From the NCBI RefSeq assembly GCF_026914185.1, contig NC_070567.1, forward strand, positions 3,932,001 through 3,996,000: DNA of 64,000 nt, given 5' to 3'. The first letter of the stretch is position 1. Each line of letters starts with the position of its first letter. The notes under the pieces were generated by a model. That model saw only the letters and a program-made list of their open reading frames with translations, did no database searches and had not been told where the DNA came from. This document shows, one piece after another, positions 1 to 10,511 of this stretch. Origin of the DNA: Puccinia triticina (lineage: Eukaryota > Basidiomycota > Pucciniomycetes > Pucciniales > Pucciniaceae). The position numbers were made by a program, and so were the translations under genes.

Positions 1-869
1 AGAAACTTTTCTTGCAGCTTTGGTGTACTACATAGCATACTGACACAATCTGTTGGCGGTGTTGGCTTGACGTGCTGGTTGGATGGGTCATTCCAACGTG
101 GCTCTGGCCCATCCTGTAACAACACGGATTGGTTAGCATGACTGATTATGTGAGAATCATGCTGATTAAACCTCAATGTTTGTTAGATTGCGATGCAGCT
201 CAATTGGCATTGGGATTTCTCCGATGAACGTTGAGTCAATTTAGCATTTTCATTACCTATGACGTGATAGCCTTTTTGATGATTTCATTGGTTCTCTCGC
301 TACTCCGGTGGCTTTGTTGCTCTCCTTGATTCTTCTTTCTTTCTTTTCCCATCGGGATATTCTTTGTTATAAGTTTTTCCTCACGTTATATTTTGTTATC
401 CAAGAATCCAAACTCTCAAAATCATAAATCAAAATATAATCTACCATTCTATCATCCTTGTGACCAAAGACTCCAAATCTTATTTATCCTAAGTTTATTA
501 AGCAAGCATCTGGCAAACTATCCTCTTGGATAGTTTCATAAGGACCCCTGCAAGCCGCTACTAGACACCCTTACGTGATACCCCGGGAATTTGCCATTTT
601 GAAAAGGCTGTAGTTTTGATTTATTGGAGAGAACCGACTGTTTCAAACCAACTACGTCAGTATGTTCAATTTTGCAAATTTTGGCATAGTGGATTGAAAC
701 AAGTTACATAAGTAACATCTGCAGCCATTTGTGGGGGTTTTGGATAAGAAAAGTGTAAAATTGATGTTCTGGTTATCATTGCTGATATATTAGGGGGGTT
801 CACAATTGAAATTTACAAAACTTTGGGACACATTTTAAGGTGTTTGTGAACATTGTTTAAAAAAATTGG
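1..869. other. AT-rich intergenic DNA, no gene seen
   Basis: AT-rich sequence with no long open frame, no tRNA-like structure and no recognisable splice-bounded exons. It ends at the TAA target duplication of the transposon that starts at 873. Confidence 0.5.
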
Positions 870-1063
870 TAAGGCCCTGTTTGGCACCAATATAATTATA
901 GGTGATATAATCGCTGATTAATTCAATAAAAAATACAAGATTCAACATAAAGCCTCCAAATTTTTTTTGTAGGCAACCTACAGTGCTGGTCTCTTCAACT
1001 GTGAACCCAGAATCAACTTATCCGGCCATCTTCAGCACCATAATACCATTATATCACTTCATA

Positions 1064-1092
1064 CTAGAGGCCAAGGCGGCTTTGCCGCTGCA
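1064..1092 (-). mobile_element. Helitron-type 3' terminus (copy 1)
   Basis: Read on the minus strand it is a hairpin GCGGC-AAA-GCCGC, 8 nt of CTTGGCCT, then CTAG, then host T. This is the classic Helitron 3' end: a short GC hairpin just before CTRR with insertion before T. The body would extend to higher coordinates; its 5' TC end was not located. Confidence 0.6.
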
Positions 1093-1235
1093 AAATCTAG
1101 GTTTAGTTGACCCACCTTCTGTGTTTAATCTCACTACCCAACTTTATGCAGTATCAGTCCATACAGATTTATCAGACACACCAGGTTTTCACTGCATTTT
1201 TGACCCCCCTCTAGTCTACCCATCCTTTTAAGCAA

Positions 1236-1263
1236 CCAGAGGCCAAGGCGGCTACGCCGTTGT
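1236..1263 (-). mobile_element. Helitron-type 3' terminus (copy 2)
   Basis: Minus-strand hairpin ACGGC-GTA-GCCGC (one stem mismatch), then CTTGGCCT and CTGG followed by T. It lies 170 bp from copy 1 in the same orientation, so one insertion probably sits next to or inside the other. Confidence 0.5.
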
Positions 1264-1531
1264 AATTGTTACAATTTAAAATCTAGAACCCCAACCCACC
1301 TTTGCAAAAAAAAAAAAAAAAAAAAAAAATCAGAGTCTACAATTATCCACCAAGTAGTATCTGCATCACAGTTGAGAATTTCAAAAATTTACAACAAACT
1401 TTCAAATGATGATCCTTCAAAATCTGGTAATCTACAGCATGTACAGTGGGTTTTTGCTACCTTTTTGGAGAGGTAAGGAGCTCTCACCAGACTTCAAGTT
1501 ATTCCTCAAAAAATATGATGGTGGAAAATAG

Positions 1532-1681
1532 GGCCCCGTTTGGAGCCGATATAATTGCACAATATAATCTGGAAACTTGTGACATCTGATCAAGTTTTGG
1601 CGGACCTGATCAGATGTCGCATAGGATGTCATGCAAAAAAACTCATATATTGCCTGGATTATATTGGCTCCAAACGGGGCC
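1532..1681. mobile_element. 150-bp MITE, TAG duplication
   Basis: Inverted ends GGCCCCGTTTGGAGCC and GGCTCCAAACGGGGCC, flanked by TAG at 1529-1531 and 1682-1684. The TIR matches that of the surrounding 873-4147 element (GGCCCYGTTTGG plus ATATAAT), so it is a short relative nested in it. Confidence 0.75.
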
Positions 1682-1732
1682 TAGGTCTACACACTGTGCT
1701 ATTTGATATACTCACACAATTTTAGTCATATG

Positions 1733-1948
1733 CACTGCCAGCACAATTGGCTGGGTTAAGGTTATCCCAGTTAAACTGGGATGCACTTAACCAATTTAAA
1801 CTTGGGTGATCCGAACTGATGAAATATAAATCCAAGGAACCCCCCTTGGGTTTATATTAAATTGGTTGAGATCAACCAAGTTTAAATTGGTTGAGTGCAT
1901 CCCAGTTAAACTGGGATGACTTCAACCCAGCCAAACATGCTGGCAGTG
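1733..1948. mobile_element. 216-bp palindromic MITE
   Basis: Starts CACTGCCAGCA and ends TGCTGGCAGTG, with inverted copies of CCCAGTTAAACTGGGATG and AACCAATTTAAACTTGG on both arms. ATG occurs on both flanks, a possible 3-bp duplication. It has no coding capacity. Confidence 0.65.
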
Positions 1949-2323
1949 ATGCTGTTTCTCCAGTATCATGACTCAATTGAATTGAAAAATGACCATTTGA
2001 GTGGAAGGATGCATGAAATGTGGAGTTCCTTCTCAAGAATTCAAATAGAAATCAAGTAAATCTTTACAGGAACAATAAGGGCTCAGTTCCCCATACAATT
2101 CACCCTGATACAAAGTTCAATGTATTTGTTTTTGAGAGTGAGAAAAATTTCATCCATGCTCTGAACCCCAGTAGCATGGCTAGCTTGCAAGCCAACACTC
2201 AAGTTAGAGGAGAAACACTAAACATGGGATATACAAAAGTGTACTGATAAAAGCCTGTGTTGAAGTTTGCAGGATACTTTTGCCTTTGACTTTTATTTTA
2301 AAAGGGCAGCATTGATTTCACAT

Positions 2324-3314
2324 TTATGCAAGTTTGAAAACTGGCTGATGATTCCATAGGGCAAGTTCTGGGGGCAACAATGGCGAAGTTTGGCAAGGGG
2401 TTGAGAGCTTGTGGGGAGTCAAGATTGAGATGGGGATGGTTGAGAGCTGGGCCGGGCCGGGGAGGAGGAAGATGGGCCGGGTAGTTTTGAGAGGGTCACG
2501 AGTAGACGATGGGTTGGAGGGAGGGGTGGATAGACAGAGAGAGGATGAGGCGAAGCAGGCCGGGATTTCGGGTTCTAGCGGGTCGAGCGTATGATGGCGA
2601 CAGAGGGATGGAGAGGAGGAGGAGGAGGAGGACGGTGACGAGAGCGAGTCGGAGGAGGCGGAGAATGAGTTGGTGGGCAGGGGTGTCAACCAGGGTAAGA
2701 GCTGATCGTCGGTGCTGAGGGTGCTGGGCAGGGCGGGCATGTGGGCGAGTGTGGGGGTATTGTTGTTGCCCTTGTCGGCAGGATCGGCGGCAGCGGCAGA
2801 GTGGCTGAGGAGAAGCATGGCAGGGTTGGCTGAGAGGCTTCGGGGATGGTTGGCCATTGTCGCTCGGGTGGAGGGAGCGAGGCGATATGGGTTAGAGAGG
2901 CATCTTAAGAAGCAGGCGGCGCTGGGGCACAGGGTTTGGCGCAACACCGGGCCCAGATTGGTTGCAAAGACCTGTGCCAAAAACACGAAACACATGAGCA
3001 ACTGAGTGACATCTCTTGGATGCAGGAAAGAGAAGGTGAGGGTGAGACCTTTCCATCATGGCCACCGAAAAGCACCCAATTACGTTTGTCAAAGAAACAA
3101 AACGGATGGCTGACGCCGGCATGGATGAAGCGATCTTTGGCAGGGAGGCAAATGAGCAGTCGCAATGTCCTCCCCAGCGCCTTGGCGCATAATACTTGTT
3201 GATTGGCCATCCCAGCCCGACAAGAGCAACGAACACGCCCAGCAAGACCATCCGATGGCGAGGGTGCTGCTTAGCGGCGGTCAGAGGAGTGTATGATCTG
3301 GTCAGATTATGCAA
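2324..3314 (-). other. GC-rich coding-like fragment inside the TIR element
   Basis: GC content jumps compared with both flanks and several minus-strand frames are open for long stretches, including a Ser/Pro-rich frame of about 225 codons (2324-3001) and one starting with a hydrophobic segment rich in Val, Leu and Gly near 3240. On the plus strand, ATG at 3059 opens a charged 44-codon frame that also looks protein-like. I do not recognise a protein on either strand. The most economical reading is a host gene piece carried by the transposon; strand and splicing cannot be settled by eye. Confidence 0.3.
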
Positions 3315-3504
3315 CGGTTGGTTTGTGCGCGCGCCTAAATACTTATGTCTTATGTATCAGGTGCTGTTGCCTGCAATGGCCAGCGTGGCACTTGATATTG
3401 TTGTTTGTACTTGGAGGCTTGGTGATAGCCTGGTGTTGAAATGGGGTACCAGGGTCGAGGCGTCGAGTTGGAGAGGAGCAGTCGGGCAGGCATGTCGGGT
3501 CCAA

Positions 3505-3957
3505 ATGGCTATTTAAGGTGAAGCCTGATGTAGTATTGTTTGCCGCAGGCACCCTCTGCCGCTGTAATTCCAGCGTGCGGTTTGTCCTCACCCCCCTCCG
3601 CTGTTGCACTTGCACAGTTTGAGGGGCAAAGAGTGGGCCCCCCACTGGTCAGCAGCCTTTGCTGCGGGCCGGGGGCCTTCACGTCCATCCCTTTTGACCT
3701 GTGCGCTTGACGCGGGCTGGGGGTTGAGCCTGTGGACACAGCACTTCTGCTGATGTTGGAGGGCTAGGTTGTGATTTTTGCTTTTGTTATATGTATTGTT
3801 TGAGGAATAGTTGTGATTTTTGGATTGATTTTCTGTACAATGGGGAAACCCTTGATTTTTTTTTCTTTCTCATTTGGTGTATTTATTTACAGGGGGAACC
3901 CTTGATATTTTTTTTAGGATTCTGGAAAAACTGTGTCTTTAATAAACTTGGATTGGT
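3505..3957 (+). repeat. TATA-to-AATAAA dispersed module, copy 1
   Basis: A TATA-like CTATTTAAGG at the 5' side, a GC-rich part with CACTTGCACAG, then GGGGAAACCCTTGATT tracts and AATAAACTTGG at 3941. Related copies are at 42125-42530 (+), 52196-52632 (-) and 57354-57690 (-). The layout of promoter-like start and polyadenylation-like end resembles a solo LTR, but no TG/CA ends or target duplication were found. Confidence 0.45.
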
Positions 3958-4255
3958 CAAAAGTGATATAATGGTATTATGGTGCTGAAGATGGCTGAAT
4001 CAGTTGAATCTGATTTCAAAGTTGAAGAGACCAGCACTTTAGGTTGCCTACAAAAAAAATTTGGAGGCTTTATGTTGAATTTTGTATTTTTTATTGAATT
4101 AATCAGCAATTATATCACCTATAATTATATTGGTGCCAAACGGGGCCTAAGTTGTACTGATTGATCTGTGTCACCTGCTACTGTGTAGTTTCCCAAAATT
4201 TTAAAATTTTGTTCATAAAGGCCTTAAATTTGCCTCCAAAGTTTAGTATAATTAA

Positions 4256-4451
4256 GGTATTCAAAGTTGAAACCATAAAATTTTCAATACATAAAATCAT
4301 AAAATCATAAAACTTCCAAGTGATGATTTCATATGTACCATTATAGAAATGTTGCTGTAATTTGAGTGTTTGGGTGGTACATATTTTTTTCAGCTCAGAA
4401 TTTTATGAATTTATGGTGTTATGATTTTATGCAAGTCAACTTTGAACACCC
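4256..4451. mobile_element. About 196-bp MITE related to the foldback at 4593
   Basis: Left end GGTATTCAAAGTTGA and right end TCAACTTTGAACACCC are inverted copies; internal AT-rich arms contain ATAAAATCATAAAATC. TAA lies on both flanks (4253-4255 and 4452-4454). Its ends match those of the 1.8-kb foldback that starts 140 bp downstream. Confidence 0.55.
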
Positions 4452-4592
4452 TAAATTCAATCGTGAACCCCCCTATTGATTAAAATCAACAAAAAATCAC
4501 TGTTAGAAGCCTTTCAGACCTTCCTCAACCCTTGTAATGTAACATGTGAGCAGGAGAGAACAGGGAAGAACTAATATGTGTGCACACTATTA

Positions 4593-6430
4593 TGGTGTTC
4601 AAAGTTGGTTTGCATAATTTTATGCATGCATATTCATAAATCATAAAATCATAAAAATATTTTGGTGAGGAAATTTTGTATTACATAACCAGACAGTCAT
4701 ATCCCCTCCAAAAAATATTTTATGATTTTATGATTTACGGATGTACTTTGCGCACTGCGAAAAACTCGTTGCGCACTGCAGGGGGCGTCCACTCGACGTC
4801 CCGGCCACAGTGCGCGGAAGCTCAAAACGCTTTGCGCACTGCAGAAAATAAACCATGAAATTCTCATTTTTTTTTCTGCCAGCCGGCAGAGGGGATCTTT
4901 CTTGCCCCTCCTCCATTTTCTTGGGGTATTTGGACCCCCCAGCATGACATAAAAAAAGGATGATAAAAAAATACAAAAAATGAGCGGAGCGCCTCCCCGG
5001 GTCGCACCCCCCGGGGATTTTTAACCTGCTAAAAAGCCATGGATTGGGTACCCAGCCCCTCGAAAACAGAGTTCAAGGGGCAGAAGTACATACCCCATGA
5101 CTTCGCCGTGCGGATGGCCGGCACAGGCTGGTCCCGGAGCGGAGTACATGCATACTCCCCCGATGACCGGCCAGCACGCACGTGGAGTGCAAATCACCGG
5201 TCATTGAGGGGATTACGTACTCCTCTCAATGACCGGAACGGTCCCGCTTATTGAGAGGAGTAAACACATCTCTCAATGACCGGAACGGTCCCGGTTATCG
5301 AGAGGATTAAATACACCACTCGATGACCGGAACGAACCCGGGCATTGAGAAAATAATCATCTTGATGACCGAGTCTGCTGCGGTCACCAAGTAGAGAAAC
5401 ACTCCCTCAATGACCGGAGCGAACTGTTCAAGGAGAGGATTGATGAATGGTTCGCTCCGGTCATTGAGAGGAGCACTTAATCCCCTCAATGAATGGAACG
5501 GACCCGGCCATCAAGAGGAGGAACACTCTCGATGACCGGGTCTGTTTCAGTCGTTGAGAGGAGCAGTGTTTACTCCTCTCGATGACCGTGACCGGGTCTG
5601 TTCCAGTCGTCAAGAGGAGCAGTGTTTACTCCTCTTGATGACCGTGACCGGGTCTGTTCCAGTCGTCAAGAGGAGTAAACACTCCCCTTGACGACTGGAA
5701 CAGACCCGGTCATCGAGAGTGTTCCTCCTCTTGATGTCCCGGTCCGTTCCGTTCATCGAGGGGATCAATTGCTCTTGATGACCGGGACTGTTCCGGTCAT
5801 TGAGCGGAATGCTTAGTCTCTCGATGACCGGGACTGTTCCGGTCATCGAGAGGTGTGTTTACTCCTCTCAATAAGCGGGACCGTTCCGGTCATCGAGAGG
5901 AGTACGTAATCCCCTTGATGACCGGTGATTTGCACTCCACGTGCGTGCTGGCCGGTCATTGGGGGAGTGTGCATGTACTCCGCTCCGGGACCAGCCTGTG
6001 CCGGCCATCCGCACGGCGAAGTCATGGGGTATGTACTTCTGCCCCTCGAACTCTGTTTTTGAGGGGCTGGGTACCCGATCCATGGCTTTTTAGCAGGTTA
6101 AGAATCCCCGGGGGGTGCGCCCCGGGGAGGCGCTCCGCTTATTTTTTGTATTTTTTTATCATCCTTTTTTTATGTCATGCTGGGGGGTCCGAATACCCCA
6201 AGAAAATGGAGGAGGGGAAAGAAAAATCCCCTCTGCCGGCTGGCAGAAAAAAAAATGAGAATTTCAAGCTTTTCATTTGCAGTGCGCGAAGCATTTTGAG
6301 CTTTCGCGCACTGTGGCCGGGACAATCGAGTGGACGCCCCCTGCAGTGCGCGACAAGTTTTTCGCAGTGCGCGAAGTACATCTGATGATTTATGCATGCA
6401 TAAAATTATGCAAACCAACTTTGAACACCA
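4593..6430. mobile_element. 1.8-kb foldback element packed with palindromic repeats
   Basis: The ends TGGTGTTCAAAGTTGG and CCAACTTTGAACACCA are inverted and flanked by TA (4591-4592, 6431-6432). The whole element folds on itself about a centre near 5675: for example the TTGCGCACTGC stretch near 4750 and 4830 reappears inverted near 6280 and 6360, and the block with GATTGGGTACCCAGCCCC at 5042 reappears inverted at about 6064. The inner 0.7 kb is a series of units of roughly 40-50 bp built on CTCTCAATGACCGGAACGG and its complement. The left arm is about 0.3 kb longer than the right, as if units were added on one side. Open frames here are repeat artefacts. Confidence 0.8.
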
Positions 6431-6431
6431 T

Positions 6432-7099
6432 ATATGTTTGCACCTTTAAGCACAAAAACAAATTGAAACAAAACACATAAGTATGTCATTTTTTCCCTGG
6501 GAAGGGAAGACCAGATTGAAAGAGGGTACGTCAGTATGTCCCAGAAGAAAAAATTCACAGGACTGTCCATTTGAAACAAGTTTCACAGGTTTACGTAAGT
6601 ATCATTTTTGCCAAAAAAATCATTTTGAAACAATTTACATAAGGGTGTCTAGTACACGGCGGGGGTGCTTCCTGGCCCGCGCGTTTGTGGAGACAACGGG
6701 ATCACCAGCTCTGTGAAATCCACGTGGATTTCACTGCTCCCCCCGTCGTCTCCACCCTCCCGTGGAAAATGCGTGGAGACGACGGGCGTCTCCACCCGCC
6801 TGGGATTTCCACGTCAAGAATGACGAGGATTTCACGGCCGCCTGTGGGATTGTGGTGGATCCCACAAGAACATTGACGGGAATTCCTCGTCGCTTCCTTT
6901 AATGAGGAATCCACGGCATGACAATGCAAATGGTGAGCATTAGGGCTATTTTGGTGACAGCCGCTGCGGTTCAAATCTCCGGCCCGCCTTGTTGATGCTG
7001 ATGACCCAGGGCAACAGGGGACTTGGTCCCTGAGATCCCACTGCTCCGACCATCCCATCTGCAGCCAACAGCAACTCCACCTCCCATATTTGATAGCTG
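6432..7099. repeat. GC-rich dyad-rich DNA, no gene
   Basis: From about 6660 the sequence becomes GC-rich with repeated short dyads such as AAATCCACGTGGATTTC and GTCGTCTCCACC/GGAGACGAC. A similar style of repeat, with GGAATCCACGGGGATTCC, returns at 7960-8250 on the other side of the RidA fragment. Confidence 0.4.
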
Positions 7100-7716
7100 A
7101 TGATGATGGCGCAGCTGCTCATCACCACCCTCAAACGACACCACCAGCACTTCTCTCCCGCCCGTCCAGGCCTCGCTAGCAGTCCCCTCCGCACCCTGAC
7201 CAGCACATTGTCTTCGCGGAACACAATGTCTGCCCCGATTACGCTGACTACCATCAACGGCACGCCCGGCGCCTCCAAGGCTATCGGCCCGTATTGTGAG
7301 GCTCTTTCTGGTATTGTGAGGCTCTTTCTGTGCGACGGCTGCTTGCCCATTTGCATTATCTGATAAAGCGCTCCTCCTTGTCTGATCCTCATAGCCCAGG
7401 CCGTCGTCACCTCGAACGGCCTCATTTACTCTAGCGGCTCAATCCCGTTGGACCCGAGCACGATGAAAGTCATCCATCCCACCAATGTGGAGCTCCAGAC
7501 TGTCAGTGTCCATCCCGCTCCCCCTCCCCTCTAACCGCCACCCAGGACCTGACTGCAAAAAAACCGCCCCTCTCCGGATTCTCTCCCGCAGGTCGCCCGT
7601 TTGCCTCTGTTGCGGTATCCCTCCCCTCAGAGGAAGAGGTGGAGGTGACATTGCTGAGCAGAGCCCAGGAGGCCCCCGAGGAAAAAGACAAAAATTTTGT
7701 CGCAGACACCTTCTGA
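7100..7716 (+). pseudogene. RidA/YjgF/Mmf1-type imine deaminase, internally deleted
   Basis: RidA proteins hydrolyse reactive enamine/imine intermediates, often in mitochondria. Exon 1 (7100-7295) encodes an Arg-rich leader, plausibly a mitochondrial presequence, then TTINGTPGASKAIGPY. A GTGAG...ATAG intron (7296-7394) joins it to SQAVVTSNGLIYSSGSIPLD (7395 to about 7501), a hallmark RidA segment. A later open segment (about 7592-7716) reads RPFASVAVSLPSEEEVEV, like the family C-terminus. The central part of about 60 residues, which in the family includes the trimer core, is not found between them. A 20-bp tandem duplication (TATTGTGAGGCTCTTTCTGG) sits at the first donor site. The start is the first ATG of a run of three in-frame ATGs. 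This is a broken or captured copy. Confidence 0.65.
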
Positions 7717-7949
7717 ATCTGCTGTTTTTTTGATTAGTTTTATTTTTATATTTATGTTTATGATTTTGCTTTGATGGCCACTTGTATGCAATGCAGCATG
7801 TGGTACCCTGGTGGTACCACATTCTGCAATATTTTACCCGCGGATTTGATCCGCTCCGCCCCCCCCCCCCCTGGGTCACCTCCCCGGAGCACAGGACCAC
7901 TGTTGGTGGTCCCCACGGGAAGCTGAGGCGCATGGTGCACGAGTCATCA

Positions 7950-8260
7950 GCTCAGGATAGCATCCCATGGGCTCAACCCGCCCGTGGGTATCACGGTGAA
8001 TCCACGGGGAGTCCACGGCTGAAGGACCCGTGATCCACCCGTGGGCCCGACCTTCACGTCGGGATCACAGGGAATCCACGGGGATTCCATGCGGAGCCAA
8101 AAGCTGCCGTGGAATCCACAGGTGATCCTCCCGGTGGTGACCCCGTGATTCCCTGGACCTCCAGCCGCTGGTCCGACCTCGCGCGCGGCTACCACGTGGA
8201 GTCCTTGTGGATTCCGCGTGATTTCCCCGTGGATGGACTCCCCGGGTGTAGGGGCTTGCC
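7950..8260. repeat. Interspersed CCACGGGGATTCC-type dyad repeats
   Basis: More than six direct and inverted occurrences of TCCACGGGG/CCCGTGGA in 300 bp. No coding frame is credible. Together with 6660-6850 they bracket the RidA fragment. Confidence 0.45.
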
Positions 8261-8387
8261 GGGGTCCTGTTTCAGTATAGCAAACTGTTTAATAGGCCAG
8301 GCTTCACACATCCCCGGCATCGACCCGTCTGCGCTGTGAAACGCAGGGAAGCGGGATAAATTCCGGGTGTACTGCACCTGACTTAAC

Positions 8388-8456
8388 TAAGCCTCCCGGG
8401 ACTGGGGGTGCGGAGCACCCCGATGCAAAGCATCTCCCATTCGCAATGGGAGGCTT
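8388..8456. repeat. Compact cluster of nested hairpins
   Basis: An outer stem TAAGCCTCCC/GGGAGGCTTA encloses three mini-hairpins in a row: GGGGTGC-GGA-GCACCCC, GATGC-AAA-GCATC and CCCATT-CGC-AATGGG. Nearly every base is paired. It could be a tiny MITE or a transposon terminus. Confidence 0.55.
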
Positions 8457-8965
8457 ATGAGTTATTGGCTTTTTTCCGCGTGAGAGCTTCAGGAAATTTG
8501 TGGCTTTTGGCCAACTTTTTGAATCAAATTTACATTACATTACACAGCGCGCACTCATTGTGAGTCAGCGAGCTGAAGTACACGGGATAGCTGAGCATCT
8601 CAGCTTCAATGTAGTGTCACTTTTGTGATATCTACACTTGAAGGAGAGTGTTGCCCTTGCTCAGCAGTCAAGGTGGATGGATGATGGAGCTCTGTATTTA
8701 AATTGAGTCCAAATGGATCTTCTCGGAATTTGCATACACACTTCTGGCCGAACACAAAAAAATCACAAACTTCAAAGGGGGATGGAAGGAATTTGTGAAG
8801 GGGGAAAAAGTGGTGATTGACACCAAAAGAAAGAGAAAAATCAGGCCTTTAATCTGGCACCACAGGCAATAGGAATACACAAGGAGAAGACCCCTGAAAG
8901 GGGAGTGGGAAAAAACTCCCACCAAAACACTGAAAGCTCTCAAGCCAAATTCTTGGCTTTACCTG

Positions 8966-9046
8966 CAAGTCCCTCCTTCGGAGGTCGCGCGAGGGCGCTT
9001 TGCGCCAGCCCAGGCTGTACCAGGGCCCTCTGAAGCGAGGGACTTG
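8966..9046. repeat. Second nested-hairpin cluster
   Basis: Outer arms CAAGTCCCTCCTTC and GAAGCGAGGGACTTG enclose inner hairpins including GGCGC-TTT-GCGCC. The architecture is like the cluster at 8388-8456 although the sequence differs. Confidence 0.5.
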
Positions 9047-9281
9047 TGATAAGTCAGCACTGCACATGGTTATTACTTGTTTTGGCTTGCCAGCGGCAGT
9101 TTCAGCTCAGGATCTATGATTGTACACGGTCACGGAGGACAGATGATGTTGGAGCATCGTGTTTCAAGATCATCAGACCAGTGGGACTTGAAACTGGCCC
9201 AACTCATGTCCAGACTCGCTGTGCAGGAGCCTGGTCATCATAGTCCCGGCCGGACCCCACTGGCCAAGCGGAGCAAAAAGA

Positions 9282-9288
9282 TATAAAA
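9282..9288 (+). promoter_or_regulatory. TATA box for the secreted protein gene at 9672
   Basis: TATAAAA in a GC-balanced context about 390 bp before the chosen ATG, followed by a pyrimidine-rich CCCACATCCACCCCC stretch typical of a transcription start. The long distance suggests a 5' UTR, perhaps with an intron ending at the CCAG near 9529. Confidence 0.45.
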
Positions 9289-9671
9289 GGACCTGTCGCC
9301 CACATCCACCCCCTCTGACTTACCAACGCAAACAAGCTGCTTCCAGGCAGCAGCCAGTGGACTCCTACCATTGTGATCATTCCACACTCTTTTACTTCCA
9401 CATCCGGCTCATCTTCTACTTTTGCTCCCCCGCAATCTGGACCTGAGGAATTGGTCTTTTGGGTACATTATAACCCAACATTTGATATACTTGTTCCGTC
9501 ACAACTAACATGTGGTCTTCTTATCCAGTGTTTGTTTTCCTACCGACACCTTATACTGAGACGCACGATTTTGACCCCAGTCAGCACAATGACAGATCCC
9601 TCCATGTAGTTGGTACCATTGTTAACGCCTCTACGTCCGCCAGAATTTTCAACCTGGCAGCGCGACAGATC

Positions 9672-10511
9672 ATGTTTTTCCGATTCTCGGTTGTTGCTCT
9701 GGTTTGCAGCATCACCCACGTCTGGGGGATGAATAGCTTCGTTCCGATCAAAGATGTCGGGGATGTCGGTGACATCGATCGGACCGGTCGACTTCCATTC
9801 ATGATGATCAGCCCTTACGACAAATCAGATCTCGACGTTTATTATTCGATTTCAAGGCCGACCCACCTAAGTCAAAACGTAAGGCACACAAGATTGAACA
9901 AGGACGATGTGCTTCGCACCTTGGAGGATCAACAAGAGGTCGATGCTGCCAAGATACTTCGGGAACTACCGCGCGGTTGGCACATGGTGGTGGATCGAGA
10001 CTTCTACTCTAGAGCACATTGGGATCATTGGCGTCGACAGTTCGTCATAAGCGAGACTGTAACTCGAAAAATGGCCGACCTGATCAATACGCTCTGTACT
10101 CGCAAACTCGACGACCGGCCATCCATCACAATCGTTCCCTTCGAGAACCATGTACACATCCAGTATCCGGTGATCACCTCAGATCAGGAAATAGAAAGCT
10201 ACATACTACGAAAGGATGTGCAAACCGAACGGTTTATCACCGCGTTGTCTCACGCGAAACCCCGTGATACCGAACTCGAGGGCCAAATCCTGTCGGCCAG
10301 CCGTTGGAACACAGGAAAATATGATCCTTCAATACTAGATCCATCTTCACCCTTCAAACGATGGTTGCATCGAGACCCCAGGACGGAATTTCAAGAGATA
10401 ATCAAAGATGGAGAGGCAAAAGCAATCCAGCAAGCATTCGCGCATATGGGAGGTTTTCCTGATCTTCCTGGGGTCCCTGTTTACATAGGGTCCGCAGCTC
10501 GTGAATTTTAG
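9672..10511 (+). CDS. Secreted protein of 279 aa, candidate effector, unknown family
   Basis: I do not recognise the family. The frame is open from 9510, but the ATG at 9672 is preferred because it places a textbook signal peptide at the N-terminus: FFRFSVVALVCSITHVWG, with cleavage likely just after. The mature part is hydrophilic and mixed alpha/beta in appearance, with only one Cys in it (NTLCTRK), so it is not a disulfide-rich small effector. Acidic and basic residues alternate, and Trp-rich patches (DFYSRAHWDHWRR) lie near residues 120-130. No membrane segment, GPI signal or repeat is seen. It is a single exon with a TATA box upstream. In a plant-pathogenic fungus such a gene would be listed as a candidate secreted effector, which is inference from the signal peptide alone. 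Confidence 0.65.
   Translation: MFFRFSVVALVCSITHVWGMNSFVPIKDVGDVGDIDRTGRLPFMMISPYDKSDLDVYYSISRPTHLSQNVRHTRLNKDDVLRTLEDQQEVDAAKILRELPRGWHMVVDRDFYSRAHWDHWRRQFVISETVTRKMADLINTLCTRKLDDRPSITIVPFENHVHIQYPVITSDQEIESYILRKDVQTERFITALSHAKPRDTELEGQILSASRWNTGKYDPSILDPSSPFKRWLHRDPRTEFQEIIKDGEAKAIQQAFAHMGGFPDLPGVPVYIGSAAREF

Larger units (their letters stand above)
873..4147. mobile_element. 3.3-kb TIR transposon, non-autonomous, TAA duplication
   Basis: The two ends are inverted copies about 130 bp long: the left begins GGCCCTGTTTGGCACC and the right ends GGTGCCAAACGGGGCC, and the match runs inward to about 1005 and 4015. TAA flanks both ends (870-872 and 4148-4150), a 3-bp target duplication of the PIF/Harbinger kind. 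No transposase frame is visible inside. The interior holds two Helitron-type 3' ends, two smaller MITEs, a GC-rich coding-like stretch (2324-3314) and a TATA/AATAAA module (3505-3957). It is best read as a non-autonomous element that has taken up other DNA. Superfamily assignment rests on the TIR/TSD style only. Confidence 0.75.

Noticed and set aside
2324..3001. 225-codon Ser/Pro-rich minus-strand frame as a gene
   Set aside because: GC-rich DNA keeps several frames open on both strands; no family match, so it is reported only as a coding-like fragment.
873..4147. Looking for a transposase in the first TIR element
   Set aside because: No frame on either strand has DDE-type motifs; considered non-autonomous.
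5200..5900. Regularly spaced repeats that could be taken for a CRISPR array
   Set aside because: Units are palindromic and abut or overlap without unique spacers, sit inside a TIR-bounded foldback, and the genome is eukaryotic.
5855..6385. 176-codon plus-strand frame
   Set aside because: Lies wholly inside the foldback repeat and mirrors frames in the opposite arm.
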